Origin: Ichthyophis bannanicus
Lineage: Eukaryota > Chordata > Amphibia > Gymnophiona > Ichthyophiidae
Assembly (NCBI GenBank): GCA_033557465.1
Contig: CM066044.1
Span: 193,246,184-193,310,183 of the forward strand
Reading direction: 5' to 3'
DNA: 64,000 bases
Position numbers and translations under genes: made by a program. Under the pieces are notes generated by a model, which saw nothing but the letters and a program-made list of their open reading frames with translations, was not told the DNA's origin and did no database searches. Of this stretch, positions 8,602-19,625 are shown in pieces; within the stretch, counting starts at the first letter, position 1; each line of letters begins with the position of its first letter.

Positions 8602-11600
8602 CGGGAACGGGACGACCGGCCACGATGGCGCCAATACCCCTCCCTATTGATCGGCTCCACCACCGGCCATTGGATTGATTGGGAGCATGCTGACCAGTGC
8701 GCCTCTGTGTCGATGTGGGAGCGGCTCTGGACCCTCTAAGCACCCCTGCGCCGTTACAGTCTTACGCGCTTGGCTGGCGCCTACCTCAGGCCCCGCCCTG
8801 ATTCTCCCAGCACAGCGATGGCGCTGAAACTCTCTCTGCTCGGCGCTGAAAGGCTCACCCTTAAGTTGGCTCCGAACTCTGTGCTGAAAACTTCTCCTGC
8901 CGCTGGCCTACGCCCCTTCCTGCTGCCATTGGACAGTGCCACGGCAACAGGGAACCCCTCCTGTGCATCACGAGGGAGGACCCCTGCCTCATCACCTGAC
9001 AGGCTCCGTTGGCGCGGACAGATGGCTCCTCCCCTTTTCATCAGCATCGAGCGGTTGGGGTGCCGGGCCAGCCTCTGCCAGCAGCAAGATCACGCTTCAG
9101 TGCACTTGTACTGCTCAAAATGCTGCGCTGAAGGTCGGCACATTAGGGGGCATGGAGTGGAACACCTCGGTGGCTTCACGCTCTGCATTCTCTCCCGTTG
9201 CCTTCGCTGGCAGGCAAGTACATGGCTATTGTGCTCCAGACACTGGAGCTGTTTCTTTCTAAATAAGTGCCAGAAAGTAAGCTTGGCTCAACCAGGGGCT
9301 GTCCACCTTGGTTCAGGACTCCCAGTCTCAGTCTTTGGGGCACATGATATGCCTCAAGATGCTAACACGGCTCCTATGTTCTTGGGGAGCAGAAGAGTGA
9401 TTATCCACAATAGGCTACCTCCTGCAGACCTTTGGAATACAGCCATTAGCAGGTCTTGGAATGCAGTCAGGACCAACACTGCGACAGATAACACTAGAGT
9501 TTCTCAGCACAGTCTCTCTCTGGCATCCATCCTCTGCCATATCACTCCCTCAGGAGACATGGCAGCTTTTCACGGAGTCATGGCTGTCCTTCCAGTGCTC
9601 ACTGGCTCGCTCTGGTCAAGCCCAAGGGGGGCTAACACGAATGTCCACAACGGTAGCAGATCCACTTAACACACAGTTCGCGGCTGGGATTGACCCTACC
9701 AAAAGGGGTAAATCCCCAAGGGGAGATGCAGAGGCATTGTTCCCTTGGTAGCATGACACTGCATCACTCCCGGATCCTCCCAATGGACCACCACAACTCT
9801 TCCTGTAACAGAGGACTAAACCAAAATGCAAGAGATTAGTTGAAGGTGGCACAAGTGCCTGGTGTTAAGGAGCCACATACTGTGGAATTCAATAACCAGT
9901 GGTTCCAACCGGCCCAGTGCAGAATGCATTTGCCTGACCTCAAGAGGACACAAATCTACAACACTGTCAAGGGGTCACTCCCTATGACTAGCCATCTGGG
10001 AGTGTAAAAAAAAAAAAAAAAAAATCAAACCCCCGAACAGCACTGCCATCTGAAGCTCTACAGTGCTGAGCGCACACCCCCTTCTATGAAAGTGCTGTGC
10101 AAGGGATGCCGAGAAGGGCAGATCTCGCCACATAGTGGAAGAGCAGTCTAGCAGATACTGCTCCAACCTAGTACCCAAGAGTCCAAGGTTCTTTCCACTA
10201 GCACCCCTTGCCACCTGAGCGAGTTCTGTGTCCAGAGGACCACCCACTAATCTACTCTTACTGAGAAGGTAACCAGCTCGCCTGCGACTTCTGATCCCAG
10301 GAGACATGCACATTCCCTCCTTTAGTTGCGTTATGGGCCCACCCCTCCATGCCCTCTACCCAGCCCTGACAAGGTGGCGCCTATAGCCGCTACCTCTGGA
10401 AGGCAACAAGCAGGCCAGTCGAAGCTAATAACCACAGGGTTCCAACACTTCGGGCCCACGCTAGGGCAGCCCTGTGTTCCATTCACACCTGGACTGGTTA
10501 ACCTCAATAGAGATACACATTTACAGGCCAGAGTGGAAGTCAGTTCTCAATAGCCCATCAATGGCCATTCTATTCCACAGGCACCATGCCATTCCCTCAT
10601 GGGATTCATAAAATCCATCATTCAAGATCTGAAAGCAACAGAGGAGAGGTGAGATTTAACCTCGATTTGAAGAGGGTGCCTGGCGTGCAGACACCAATAG
10701 CTTGTTCCAGGCGTAAGGTGCAACAGGGTGAATGGAGCAGAGTCTGTAGTAGAAGTGAAGGGCATACACAGAAGTAGCTTGTTCAGTCTGACAGTATATC
10801 CCGAGTCCGCTACCTCTGAGCACATTGGCATAACACTGGGCAAGGTGCTAAGGTCTCGAGGACACGGAGCCCATGTAACCACTGCAGGAGTCCCGGGATT
10901 AACAATAAGCTTGACGGCTCAGCAGTGGGATCGCTGATATTATGACCAAGTTCTAAGCCTACTACGGTACAAACCCCTTTAACATGGGGATAAACACTGG
11001 CCCTACCCTGTAAATCCAGTCCATGCCTCTCCGGGTAGTTCCTCAATTCTCTCGGCCCTCAAGAGCCAATTAAGTAAAGAAAGGATATGCCATGCGGCAT
11101 CAGACCAATGATCCATCAAGTCTGGTACCTTATCTAGAGCACCTTAAGTACCTGTCAGATTACCAAAGGTTAGAGCACTGGCAAGGAACTATAAAGCCAG
11201 TCCTAATCCCGCTGTTGCTTGCTAGACACCAGTCACCACGATGACTCAATGCAGGAATCTATTGGGACTGACACCTCAGTCTCCCATTGGGAAATGCTGG
11301 CAACCTGCCATTTCTGCAGGCTAGATTCTCCCAGTCTCCTGCTACCATGAATTGAAGTGGACAAAATAGAAGAGGTTCCTCTTTCCAATCCCGAAGTTTG
11401 AACCATGCAGCGCCATAGATTGGCCCTTCTAGTAACACGGTACCTTGGCAGGCTGCCTGGATATGGTCCAGGATCCTCTCATATGTTGGCATCCCAGTAA
11501 GTTCTGGTTGCCAGAGGTTGCGGTCTATCTTAATGCAAATGCTCAGCTTGTGCCGCACCCACGGTCTAGCTTTAATGCATATGCTCATCTCGTGCCGCAC

Positions 11601-11976
11601 CCATCCTAAGGACTGCCTAACATCCAGGGATTCCAAACTAATCCATTGCAGGCTAAATTTCTCTCTACCATCCTGCCATGGTAACGCTACTGAACTCGGT
11701 AATCAGTGCCTTTATAACTCTACTGGTAATGCTATTGACCTCGGTAATCAGTGCCTTTGTACCTCTACTGCTTGCCATCGCACCTCAAGCGCTGCCCATC
11801 CCCAATATCTGCTCGCTTCCAGCTCTCCCAGTCTTCAGGGACGCTGTCCCCATGACAAAGGATCAAATACATGATTGGGGAATAGTCCACTAGGGACATG
11901 TCGTAAAAGCTACATGCTACCAACAGCTAAAGGAGAAGCCCCACCGATGCAGGAGAGGGATTCCCTGACCCCGGGT

Positions 11977-12032
11977 CATGCCAAGTGGTGGGATGTGGGA
12001 GAGTCATGCCAAGTGGTGGGATGTGGGAGAGG
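11977..12032 (+). repeat. 28-bp tandem duplication
   Basis: Two adjacent, virtually identical 28-bp copies (11977-12004 and 12005-12032) beginning CATGCCAAGTGGTGGGATG. Confidence 0.9.
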
Positions 12033-12888
12033 GGTTCCTCCCACTCTCCAGATGGAACATATTCTACAGAGATTAGTCGACTATCATACGATCTCTCGCC
12101 AAGGCATATAGGTGCTGTCTCCCTATCCGCTCACATCCCAAGGACATAGACAGGAGGCCATATCGTCCCGAAATGTGAAGACATGTCCGCACATACCAAA
12201 GCATATCCACACTTACCAAGGCCTACACCGCTGGTCCAGTGTCCAGAGCTCTACTCAAATGCCTTCAGTGCACCCAAAGCTAAGGACCCCTTGTCCTCAT
12301 AGGTCCAGCCAATGTCTCTCGAGCAAGGTTCATCGCTCGCGGCCAGCTGCAATCCCTCAGCTATTCTTGGTGACTTGCACGGTCCAGGGATGCGTTCTCT
12401 ATCCATCCCTCCAAATGGTGCAAGACATGTTTGGGTCACATATGTTGAGTAGCACACACCCGTACCACCTGCAGTGAGGACACACCTGAACCCTACGGGC
12501 TGATCAGTGACCCGTCCGGGTCCAGTAGGCAGGGCAGCAATGCCCACATCAGCAACCAAGGATAATGTCCATATTTTCCCACACACCATGTGGGCCTCTT
12601 CTATTCTCATGACCTCAGCCCTTATACACTTAGTCCCCGTGGGACAAGACCAGGCCAAGTTACATACATACACGGTACCTCAGGAGGACCAAAACTAGAA
12701 ATATATCACTCGGACACAGCACAAGGCCACGGGAAGCCTCCCCTTGCCATCGTAGCTGCCTAATTTTATCCGGACTATGCCACCTTCAACACCTGCCCGG
12801 GCCAAGCCAGCCACATCAAAGGCTCCAAGCACACAGCCGCCCTTTGCATTGGTCAGGACAGTTACACCAACATGGGATCATCCTCCCC

Positions 12889-12984
12889 ATAGGGTTATGA
12901 TACGTCCAGGGCAAGTGTCATCATCGCCACTGGGCACATAGGGCTATAATACGTCCAGGGCAAGTGTCGTCATCGCCACTGGGC
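12889..12984 (+). repeat. 48-bp tandem duplication
   Basis: Two adjacent copies (12889-12936 and 12937-12984) differ at a few positions. Each contains ACGTCCAGGGCAAGTGTC. Confidence 0.9.
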
Positions 12985-13368
12985 ACTTCAATCCAGCCCT
13001 AGCAGGTAGCTTTCTCAACCAGAATGTCTCTCTCCTGCTTCCCACTCAGCATGGAAAGACATGCTCAACAGAAGCAGTTGCCGCCGACCTAAAGCATCTA
13101 AAGGCCTCAGGTTCATGTGTCTCCATAGCACACTGGATACACTGTCTGGCAGTGACAACTCCAACAAAATGGCAACACACCATCCTGGGTGCCAAACACA
13201 CATCGGCATCACTATGCAACAAACACATGTCAGCATCACTATGCCACAAGGGAATCTCCCCCTCTGTCATGGAGCACAACTTCATCCTACCACAGCAGAC
13301 CTCATGGGCTGTGAAAAGGGATCTCCGACTCCTACGATAAACATATCTTCACAGCCCACAGCTGGGGA

Positions 13369-13471
13369 GTCACCCAGGTGTGGCTGACTCATCCTGCTTG
13401 TCCATGGAGAAAGCAAAGTTACTTACCTGTAACAGGGGTTCTCCGTGGACAGCAGGATAAGTCAGCCACAC
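13369..13471. repeat. Internal complementary region of DIRS B
   Basis: 13369-13411 is the complement of the left outer end. About 13423-13471 is the complement of the right outer end, including TTACTTACCTGTAAC. Joined, they give the expected circle junction of this element. Confidence 0.87.
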
Positions 13472-13563
13472 AAACCCACCCGCCCGCCTCCCCTCTAGGA
13501 TGAACCCGCCTTCTATGATGAACCTTCCTTATCTGAGTTGGAACATGTCCATAGCTAGGGAAC

Positions 13564-13742
13564 AGACTGAGGAGGAAGGGGCGGGCACTGTGGTGAGGGC
13601 TACTAGCACATGCTCAGAAGAGTATAGACTCTTCTGAGCTATTGGAGAGTATTCCGTCTATGGCGCCGTCGGATGATGTCACCCAGGTGTGGCTGACTTA
13701 TCCTGCTGTCCATGGAGAACCCATGTTACAGGTAAGTAACTT
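13564..13742 (-). repeat. Right inverted terminal repeat of DIRS B
   Basis: It is the complement of the left terminus and extends outward to TTACAGGTAAGTAACTT. On the coding (+) strand this carries a consensus splice donor (GT at 13732-13733). Confidence 0.9.
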
Positions 13743-14536
13743 CACTATCTAGTGCTTTATGCTCCTTCCGCTCTCTGCCTGGAAAGGGTTTGAAATCCAA
13801 GAAAAAGTGCCAGTTCTCATGTTTCAAATTGTTTTGATCAAAGAGAGCAGCAAGAGCCAAAAGTACAAGTTCCCACCACTGCCAAAGAGCAGGGCCGGCC
13901 CAACCACTAGGCAAACCAGGAAGCCACAGAGGAGTGGGGTGGTGGGAGGGGAAGGAAGCAAAGAGAAGCAATAGATCCTGGCAACCACACAAACTGAGTC
14001 ATCAGAGCGTACTTACCCACATGAAGAATGGGCAGTTTGCCTATAGTCCATTTACGTTCATAAGTGGTGTTTTGAGATCACCCTCATTATGTATATATTT
14101 ACAAAACAAAGTTTTAATATTTAAAAGTGTGATGTCTAAATGTGTTTTATTTAAGAGGATTGCTCTGGGAGAGAGGGTGTTGAGATTACAATTGAGTTTA
14201 AAAATCAAAATCAGGTGGGGGGGGGGGCCATGCTAGTGGTCTAAAACCTAATTGCAATGGGGCACATGGCTGAAATTTCACCTAAAGTACCTAATGACCT
14301 TGTACTGACCCCTGCTGAAGGGAAGACGGGACGCTGTCTGCAGCATTTTGTGTTCCGAATATGACACCTGGCTGTGATGGCAGTTGCTGGGTGATGTCAT
14401 TGCAGCGCAAAAAAAATGGGACAACTGAAACCCCCAAATTCCCTTTTAGGGGTGTTTTTTACTGGGAATTTTTGGTTATAAACGGAAGCCCTAGTTATAA
14501 TACTACAAGTCTATCATGGCACTAAGCAGAATGTGC

Positions 14537-14572
14537 ATTCTAATAATGTGAATGTCATCTCTCCTTTAGCAG
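14537..14572 (+). promoter_or_regulatory. Candidate 3' splice site upstream of the NHL exon
   Basis: A branch-point-like TTCTAAT (14537-14543) is followed by the pyrimidine tract TCATCTCTCCTTT and an AG at 14568-14569 or 14571-14572. The ATG follows 14 bases later. This suggests the coding exon is preceded by a non-coding first exon. Confidence 0.65.
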
Positions 14573-14585
14573 ACCCTCTCTAACC

Positions 14586-15698
14586 ATGGACTATTCTCTG
14601 GAGACTACAAGGCGAAAGGAAATCCTCCTGAGGGCTGTACGTAACTTGCAGGTGAAATCAGAAAGTACCCTCCAGAAGGCCAGCCCCCTCCTGAGCTACC
14701 ACCAAGGGATGGGTATGGTTAAGGAAGGCCACATCCAACAGTTGACAGAAAAAACTAAAGTCATCTGCCACGACCTAGAGAACATCAAAAACCTCCTTTA
14801 TTTCCGACAGAATAATCTGGTTTTGCAAATTCCCAACCCAGATGGCTCTCGATATGGACAGATAAGTGGAATACATTGCTCTCTGGACGGCATTGCGTAT
14901 GTGACTAGTGAGAATGGACCCTGGGTCCATCTCCTCAATCGCTCAGGGCAAATCTTCCAGTCCTTGCAATGTGTTGATTGGGGCAGAGAAAAGGAATACT
15001 TTCTTCCAGAAGACATAACTGTTACTAGGTCAGGGATGGTGGCAGTGACTGATATGCTTAATGGGGTGATCCGTATCTTCAACCCTCACTCAAAGTTTTC
15101 CCAAGGTGATTGGATAAAGATTGGAAAGTTTGAATCCCCCAGGGGGATTGGGGTGGATTCTGTGGGAAGGATACTAGTAGCAGACTACACTCAAGGAAAA
15201 GTTCATATTTTTGCTGTAGACCATGCCTTCAAGGTACAAAGTGTTCATGTTATTTCAGATCTTTGCGGACCCCGCTATGTCAGCTTGGCATCTGATGGAG
15301 GACTGGTTGTAAGTGAAGAGTGTGGTGACGTCAAAATTTTTGGAAGTAACCACAAGCTAATCTGCTCCATTAGTGACAAATATGGTCATCAGTTTGGCAA
15401 TCCAGCTGGAGTGTGCACTGACACAGAAGGCAATATCATTGTTGTGGATGAACAGCAGAGACAAATCTTCCTATTTCCATTGAGTGGCTCTCCAGTTTGT
15501 CTGGTGTCCGAAGGTCTCCAGAGACCCACGGGAGTGTCTTGCTCCAGTTTTGGCCAGCTTCTGGTAGTAGATGCTGGAGAGAACTGTGTGAAAGTCTTTA
15601 AATACAAAGTGAAGCCTTATAACAATCCTGAAAGCCCCAGGAATTCTAGTGAAAATGCTAATTTAAGCCCAAGAGAGAAATTATGGCAGTTTGCATAA
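14586..15698 (+). CDS. NHL-repeat beta-propeller protein, single coding exon
   Basis: 370 codons, uninterrupted, ATG in a strong Kozak context (ACCATGG), stop TAA at 15696-15698. Residues 1-75 are helical and lack RING, B-box or membrane signals. From about residue 90 there are six NHL-type blades, each with the G-V/I-..-D-..-G-.-(I/L)-x-V-x-D pattern: YGQISGIHCSLDG, FLPEDITVTRSG, ESPRGIGVDSVG, CGPRYVSLASDG, FGNPAGVCTDTEG and QRPTGVSCSSFG. Each is followed by a hydrophobic strand. A six-bladed propeller normally binds protein or RNA. The layout resembles NHLRC4 or the NHL half of TRIM32-like proteins without a RING. NHLRC4 is my best guess but I cannot confirm orthology. A hAT-like element ends about 75 bp upstream of the acceptor. 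Confidence 0.9.
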   Translation: MDYSLETTRRKEILLRAVRNLQVKSESTLQKASPLLSYHQGMGMVKEGHIQQLTEKTKVICHDLENIKNLLYFRQNNLVLQIPNPDGSRYGQISGIHCSLDGIAYVTSENGPWVHLLNRSGQIFQSLQCVDWGREKEYFLPEDITVTRSGMVAVTDMLNGVIRIFNPHSKFSQGDWIKIGKFESPRGIGVDSVGRILVADYTQGKVHIFAVDHAFKVQSVHVISDLCGPRYVSLASDGGLVVSEECGDVKIFGSNHKLICSISDKYGHQFGNPAGVCTDTEGNIIVVDEQQRQIFLFPLSGSPVCLVSEGLQRPTGVSCSSFGQLLVVDAGENCVKVFKYKVKPYNNPESPRNSSENANLSPREKLWQFA

Positions 15699-16164
15699 GA
15701 CGCTGCCTAAACCAAATTTTGTCCATCTTTGTTTTAAGTGTTGTGTTTGATCCCAAATAATATAAGTAACCAGACAGCATCCACAACTGAAAAATCATTG
15801 TACATTAATCCAGCTTTTCTTCCAAATGGCTTATCTCAAGAGAAGCAGCACCTTTGTAATCAGGAAGTTACCTTCATGCTTTCACCTTCAAAGTCATCAG
15901 TTTGAAGAAACTGGTTTGACGGCATTCAGACAAAGGGCAGCCACTGCAATGGCTGGTCCAGATAGGACAAGGTTAAAAAGATAGGACAAGGTTAAAAATG
16001 GGAACAAATCCCTGGGTAGCTGCAAATTAAGTTTTTATAGCATCATCGTCCAAATAGGAGCCAATTCGGAGTCACCTGGCAGTCCAAAGCAATAAAAGGA
16101 TGGTGCTAGGCCCTCATTCCCTAAAAAAAGGTATAGAAAGTATAGCCAATCAAAGTCGCAAGTA
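15699..16164 (+). other. Probable 3' untranslated region of the NHL gene
   Basis: No open frame. AT-rich sequence leads to AATAAA at 16091-16096, within a plausible distance of the stop. A duplicated ATAGGACAAGGTTAAAAA lies near 15962-15997. Confidence 0.5.
16091..16096 (+). terminator. Candidate polyadenylation signal
   Basis: AATAAA 393 bases after the NHL stop codon. Confidence 0.45.
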
Positions 16165-16495
16165 CTTGGCTAGATTCCATGATACTTACCCTCGGAGATA
16201 AACAGTGGTTTTCCCCTAGTCTCACTTAATAATAGGCTATTGACTTTCTCCAGGAACTGATCCAAGCCTTTTTAAAATCCAGCTATGCTAACAGCCTTTA
16301 CTACATCCTCCAGCAATGAGTTCCAAAGCTTAACTAGGAGTTGAATGAAAATATTTCTCTTATGTGTTTCAAACATACCACTTTGTAATTTCATGGCATG
16401 CTCTCTAGTCTTTCTCCTTTCTGAAAGACTAAACAATCACTGTTCCACTCCACTCAAGATTTTGTAAACCTCTGTAATATCTCCCCTCTGCCTTC
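16165..16495 (-). mobile_element. Old CR1-family 3' fragment, antisense
   Basis: Read on the minus strand it matches the ORF2 C-terminus and 3' end of the CR1 copies elsewhere in the window (the TACTACATCCTCC and TCCACTCCACTCA segments on the plus strand). More diverged than those copies. Confidence 0.75.
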
Positions 16496-17339
16496 CCTTC
16501 TTCCCATTTAAAGTTTATTAGCACATTAATACATATCACAATTACAGCAAGAACAAAACACAGTAGTAATAAACCTCCATAAGAGACACAAACACTCCGG
16601 CCCTACGGCACCTCAGAAAATAAAGCAAAACAATACAAGAGACCACCTAGAGCACATAACAATAAAATGTGCTCCAATAACATTCTATAATTCTGCCCTC
16701 ACCTTCTCTCCCTCCCTCTACCCGTGTGGGGAACCAACTGACTCCAGTAGTACGATGGTGTAAAGATGAGGAAAAATATATAGAAGGGCAAGGTGAATGT
16801 ATTAAGTCGAGGGTACAAGGCACAATATGCTGAGTCCTCCCCTACCCAACATCCTAGCCCCACCAGTCTCAAACACCATGGGGCATCCTTGCGGGCCTCC
16901 ACCCCTCTCAATAGCCTCCCCACTCCCAATATCACCACTTCAACCATTCAATATGGACTTCACTCCACCATTCAAACTTCTCCCATGATTTCTGGAATGA
17001 TGACATTTTCTGCTGTCGCAAGGCCATGAGCTTGGCCATCCCATAAGATACCTAAGTTTCCCCACTACCATACTTACTGGGGGGGTCTTCATACGCCTCC
17101 AATATTGCACCAGGGCCAACCTCGCAGCTATAAAAAGTTGTCGCAGCCAATCTCCATCCAAACTACCAACTTCACCCACCCCTTTAAGTAGCAACACCAA
17201 GGCTGCTGTAGGCACTACCCTGCATCATAGCACCTGAAAAATAAAATCAGCCACTTCCTCCCAGAAGGGGTTGATAGAAGGGCACCCTGGGGTGGCCCAA
17301 GGGGGGTGTGGGGCCATGTGCGTAGATTCATTGCGGGGA

Positions 17340-18079
17340 CTCATTTGCATAAATATTTGAATAATGTACTTTTAGTAAACATGCCTCTTAATGAGTGTCT
17401 GGATAAAGAAAGTCTACCAGATTTCTAAATTACTATATTCCAGTGCCAACCGCCAGGCCCATTAGGAAGTATAATAAACACTGACCATTTAGAACCCGTA
17501 GCAAACCCACCGTATCATAACAGCACTGCCAGGACTCACAAAGCACCAAATCCTACCTATCAAAAAGGCGACACTGCAAATATGAAATGAATACATCTCG
17601 GAGAATACCAATACATCTCCTACTGGGGAAAGAGAACAAGTAGGACTGTCAAATAGAAACTACATGAACAGAATACCTTAGCTTGATTACACATGCAGAA
17701 CATAGACAGTCACCACACAAAAAACAAGGGATCACAATTTAGAAATAGGAAGATAATAATTAAATTGGGAACCCCAAAAGCCAAACATGAAATGTACAAC
17801 AGCACTGGAGAAATAAAACTATAAAATTAATTTCCTTTTGCACTAAACAAAAACGCAAAGATGTTAGCAATACACATTTCCCAGATCTGATATATTCCAG
17901 TTAATAAATTCAAAATAAAAAGTATTTTTCTACCTTTTTGTTTGGGCATTTTATTTTTCAGTTGCAATTGCTCCAATCACTTTCTTCTGGTTTCTTTGTG
18001 TCTTCTGCGAGCTGTCCATTTGTCCTTTCTTCTCTCTTCTAGATTTTTTTCCATTCTCTTTCTATATCTGCTTTAACAT
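17340..18079. other. AT-rich insertion inside the L1/Tx1 LINE
   Basis: No coding or repeat family recognised. It separates two C-terminal pieces of the LINE. Confidence 0.45.
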
Positions 18080-18089
18080 ACTGATCTTT

Positions 18090-18830
18090 CCCCTTTTGCT
18101 CTCCCCCCCCCCAATTCTTTCTTTATTCTTTTATCATCCACTCAAATTTCACCCTTCCATTCTCAGTCCCCACTTACTCTCCCATTACCCGGACAATCAT
18201 AGATTTTTCTTCCCTCCCATACAAAATATCTTTTCCCCTCTCCATCCTCATCCCCCATCCCCTTCTAGTCCTCTCCCAAAATCAGCTCCCTTCTAGTTCT
18301 AGATCCACCCAGCATCTGCTCCCTTCTAGTCCCATTCTCCCATGCCCCCACATCAGCCCATTTCCTGTCCTAGCCCCCCCATATGCTCCTTTCCAGTCCC
18401 ATTCCAGCCCCCCCATCAGCCTACTTCGTCCTATTCCAGCCCCCATCAGCCATTTCCAGTCTTAGCCCTTCCCATCAGCCCATTTCCAGTCCCCCATCAG
18501 CCCATTTCCAGTCCCAGCTTACCCTCCCATCACAGCCCATTTCCATTCCAAGCTTCCCCCATCACAGCCCATTTCTAGTCCTATTTCAGCACCCATCAGC
18601 CCATTTCCAGTCATAGCCCCCCATCACAGCCCATTACCAGTCCCAGCTTACTCACCTATCACAGTCCATTTCCAGTCCAAGCTTCCCCCCATCACAGCCC
18701 ATTTCCAGTCCTATTCCAGCTCCCCATCAGCCCATTTCCAATCCTAGCCCCCCCATTCACAGCCCATTTGCAGTCCAAGCTCCCCCCCATCAAAGCTTAT
18801 TTCCAGTCCTAACGCCCCCACCCGCCCACC
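18090..18830 (+). repeat. Pyrimidine-rich degenerate tandem repeats
   Basis: From about 18350 the strand repeats CCCATCAGCCCATTTCCAGT-type units of roughly 25-45 bp with variable spacers such as CCTAGCCCCCC. Proline/serine-rich open frames across it are a by-product. Confidence 0.8.
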
Positions 18831-18856
18831 GAAGAGCCCCGCGGCCATCTAAGGGA

Positions 18857-18997
18857 CTTCAGAGGGAACCAGGAAAGCCCGCATGAGGCCCCGGCTCCCT
18901 CTGCACAGCCGCCTGTGTGAGAGAAAACACTCTTCACACTGGCGGCTGTGCAGAGGGAGCAGGGGCCTCACACAGGCTTCCCTGGCTCCCTCTGAAG
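18857..18997. repeat. 63-bp-arm inverted repeat
   Basis: Arms 18857-18919 and 18935-18997 are complementary with a handful of mismatches around a 15-base loop. The arms start CTTCAGAGGGA and end TCCCTCTGAAG. It lies directly beside the tandem repeats, inside the LINE. Confidence 0.88.
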
Positions 18998-19464
18998 CCA
19001 TTCATCTGTGCAAGAATGGAGTTCACACGGGGCCCCCTGAAGCACGGAGCCCTGTACGAACAACATTCTCAAACAATGGATGGGCCGACCTTGCGGACAC
19101 CCACACCAAATATGCAAAAAGGACGTCAATGCCCCACACAAGCACCAACATTTCATATCCCGCTGCAACCTATCTTGAGTAAAATACTAATGATAGTACA
19201 ACTTGTAAGAAGAATTCTCAGTGTTATAAATGCCTTCAGGCAGTGTATCTAAGGAGAGAATCACCAGGGCCAAATCATCCTCCACCCATTCTACCTCCAG
19301 GTCCTGTTCCCAACGAGAGTAGTGAGTAGGCTTCACATTCACCCCAGCTCCCAACACCTTGTATAAATGGGATAGACACTCTTTCATTAATGTCCCCATA
19401 AAAATAGCTTCCAGGGTACTGGGTTCAGTATGTTTATGCAATTTCTTGATATACCGCCCAGGCT

Positions 19465-19625
19465 GGAGGGCATCAGAGCGGTTTACAATCACTACAATCA
19501 AGTACTGGGTACATTCCCTTTTCCCCAAATGGCTCACAATCTATGTGTACCTCAGGCAACAGAGGGTTAAGTGGCTTGCCTAAGGCCACAAGGAGTGCCT
19601 TGACTAGAAACCCCAGTAGGCCAAT
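19465..19625 (-). mobile_element. SINE fragment, antisense
   Basis: AGCGGTTTACAATCA near 19475 and GAGGGTTAAGTGGCTTGCC near 19561 are the reverse of the SINE/L2 tail and the CTTGGGCAAGTCACTTAACC segment of the SINE family. The tRNA head is missing. Confidence 0.6.

Larger units (their letters stand above)
8613..13368. other. DIRS B interior, no gene found
   Basis: No RT, RNase H, YR or other domain could be read on either strand; the longest open frames (about 300 codons near 8770-9669) look like base-composition artefacts. The stretch includes an A run near 10006-10024 and a faint CR1 3'-end match near 11090-11180. Several short duplications are present. Confidence 0.6.
7876..13742 (+). mobile_element. 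DIRS-type element B without recognisable pol
   Basis: Long inverted termini (7876-8032 and 13564-13742) and an ICR at 13369-13471 define a 5.9-kb DIRS-type unit. The ICR position implies a plus-strand coding direction. No open frame inside shows RT, RNase H or YR motifs, although termini and ICR are well conserved. It is therefore either a non-autonomous derivative mobilised in trans or a relic with a destroyed interior. The first kilobase is CpG-rich and may derive from a gag region. The rest contains short tandem duplications. Confidence 0.85.
7347..14493. mobile_element. hAT-like DNA element enlarged by nested insertions
   Basis: It starts with TAGGGCTTCCG and ends with the exact complement CGGAAGCCCTA. 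Both sides are flanked by the 8-bp duplication GTTATAAT (7339-7346 and 14494-14501), the TSD length of hAT-superfamily transposons. The inner parts that belong to it are about 7347-7560 and 13743-14493. The middle is a SINE and a DIRS-type element. No transposase is seen, so it was non-autonomous or has lost its gene. Only the terminal 11 bp are cleanly inverted. Confidence 0.72.

Noticed and set aside
8770..9669. 299-codon open frame in DIRS B
   Set aside because: No ATG-supported start, no domain, and GC-rich sequence easily gives such frames. I found no gag or pol motif in it.
18096..18616. Proline/serine-rich open frames
   Set aside because: They are translations of pyrimidine tandem repeats.
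18342..18800. CRISPR-like array
   Set aside because: Units and spacers are both degenerate and variable, with no constant repeat; vertebrate context.
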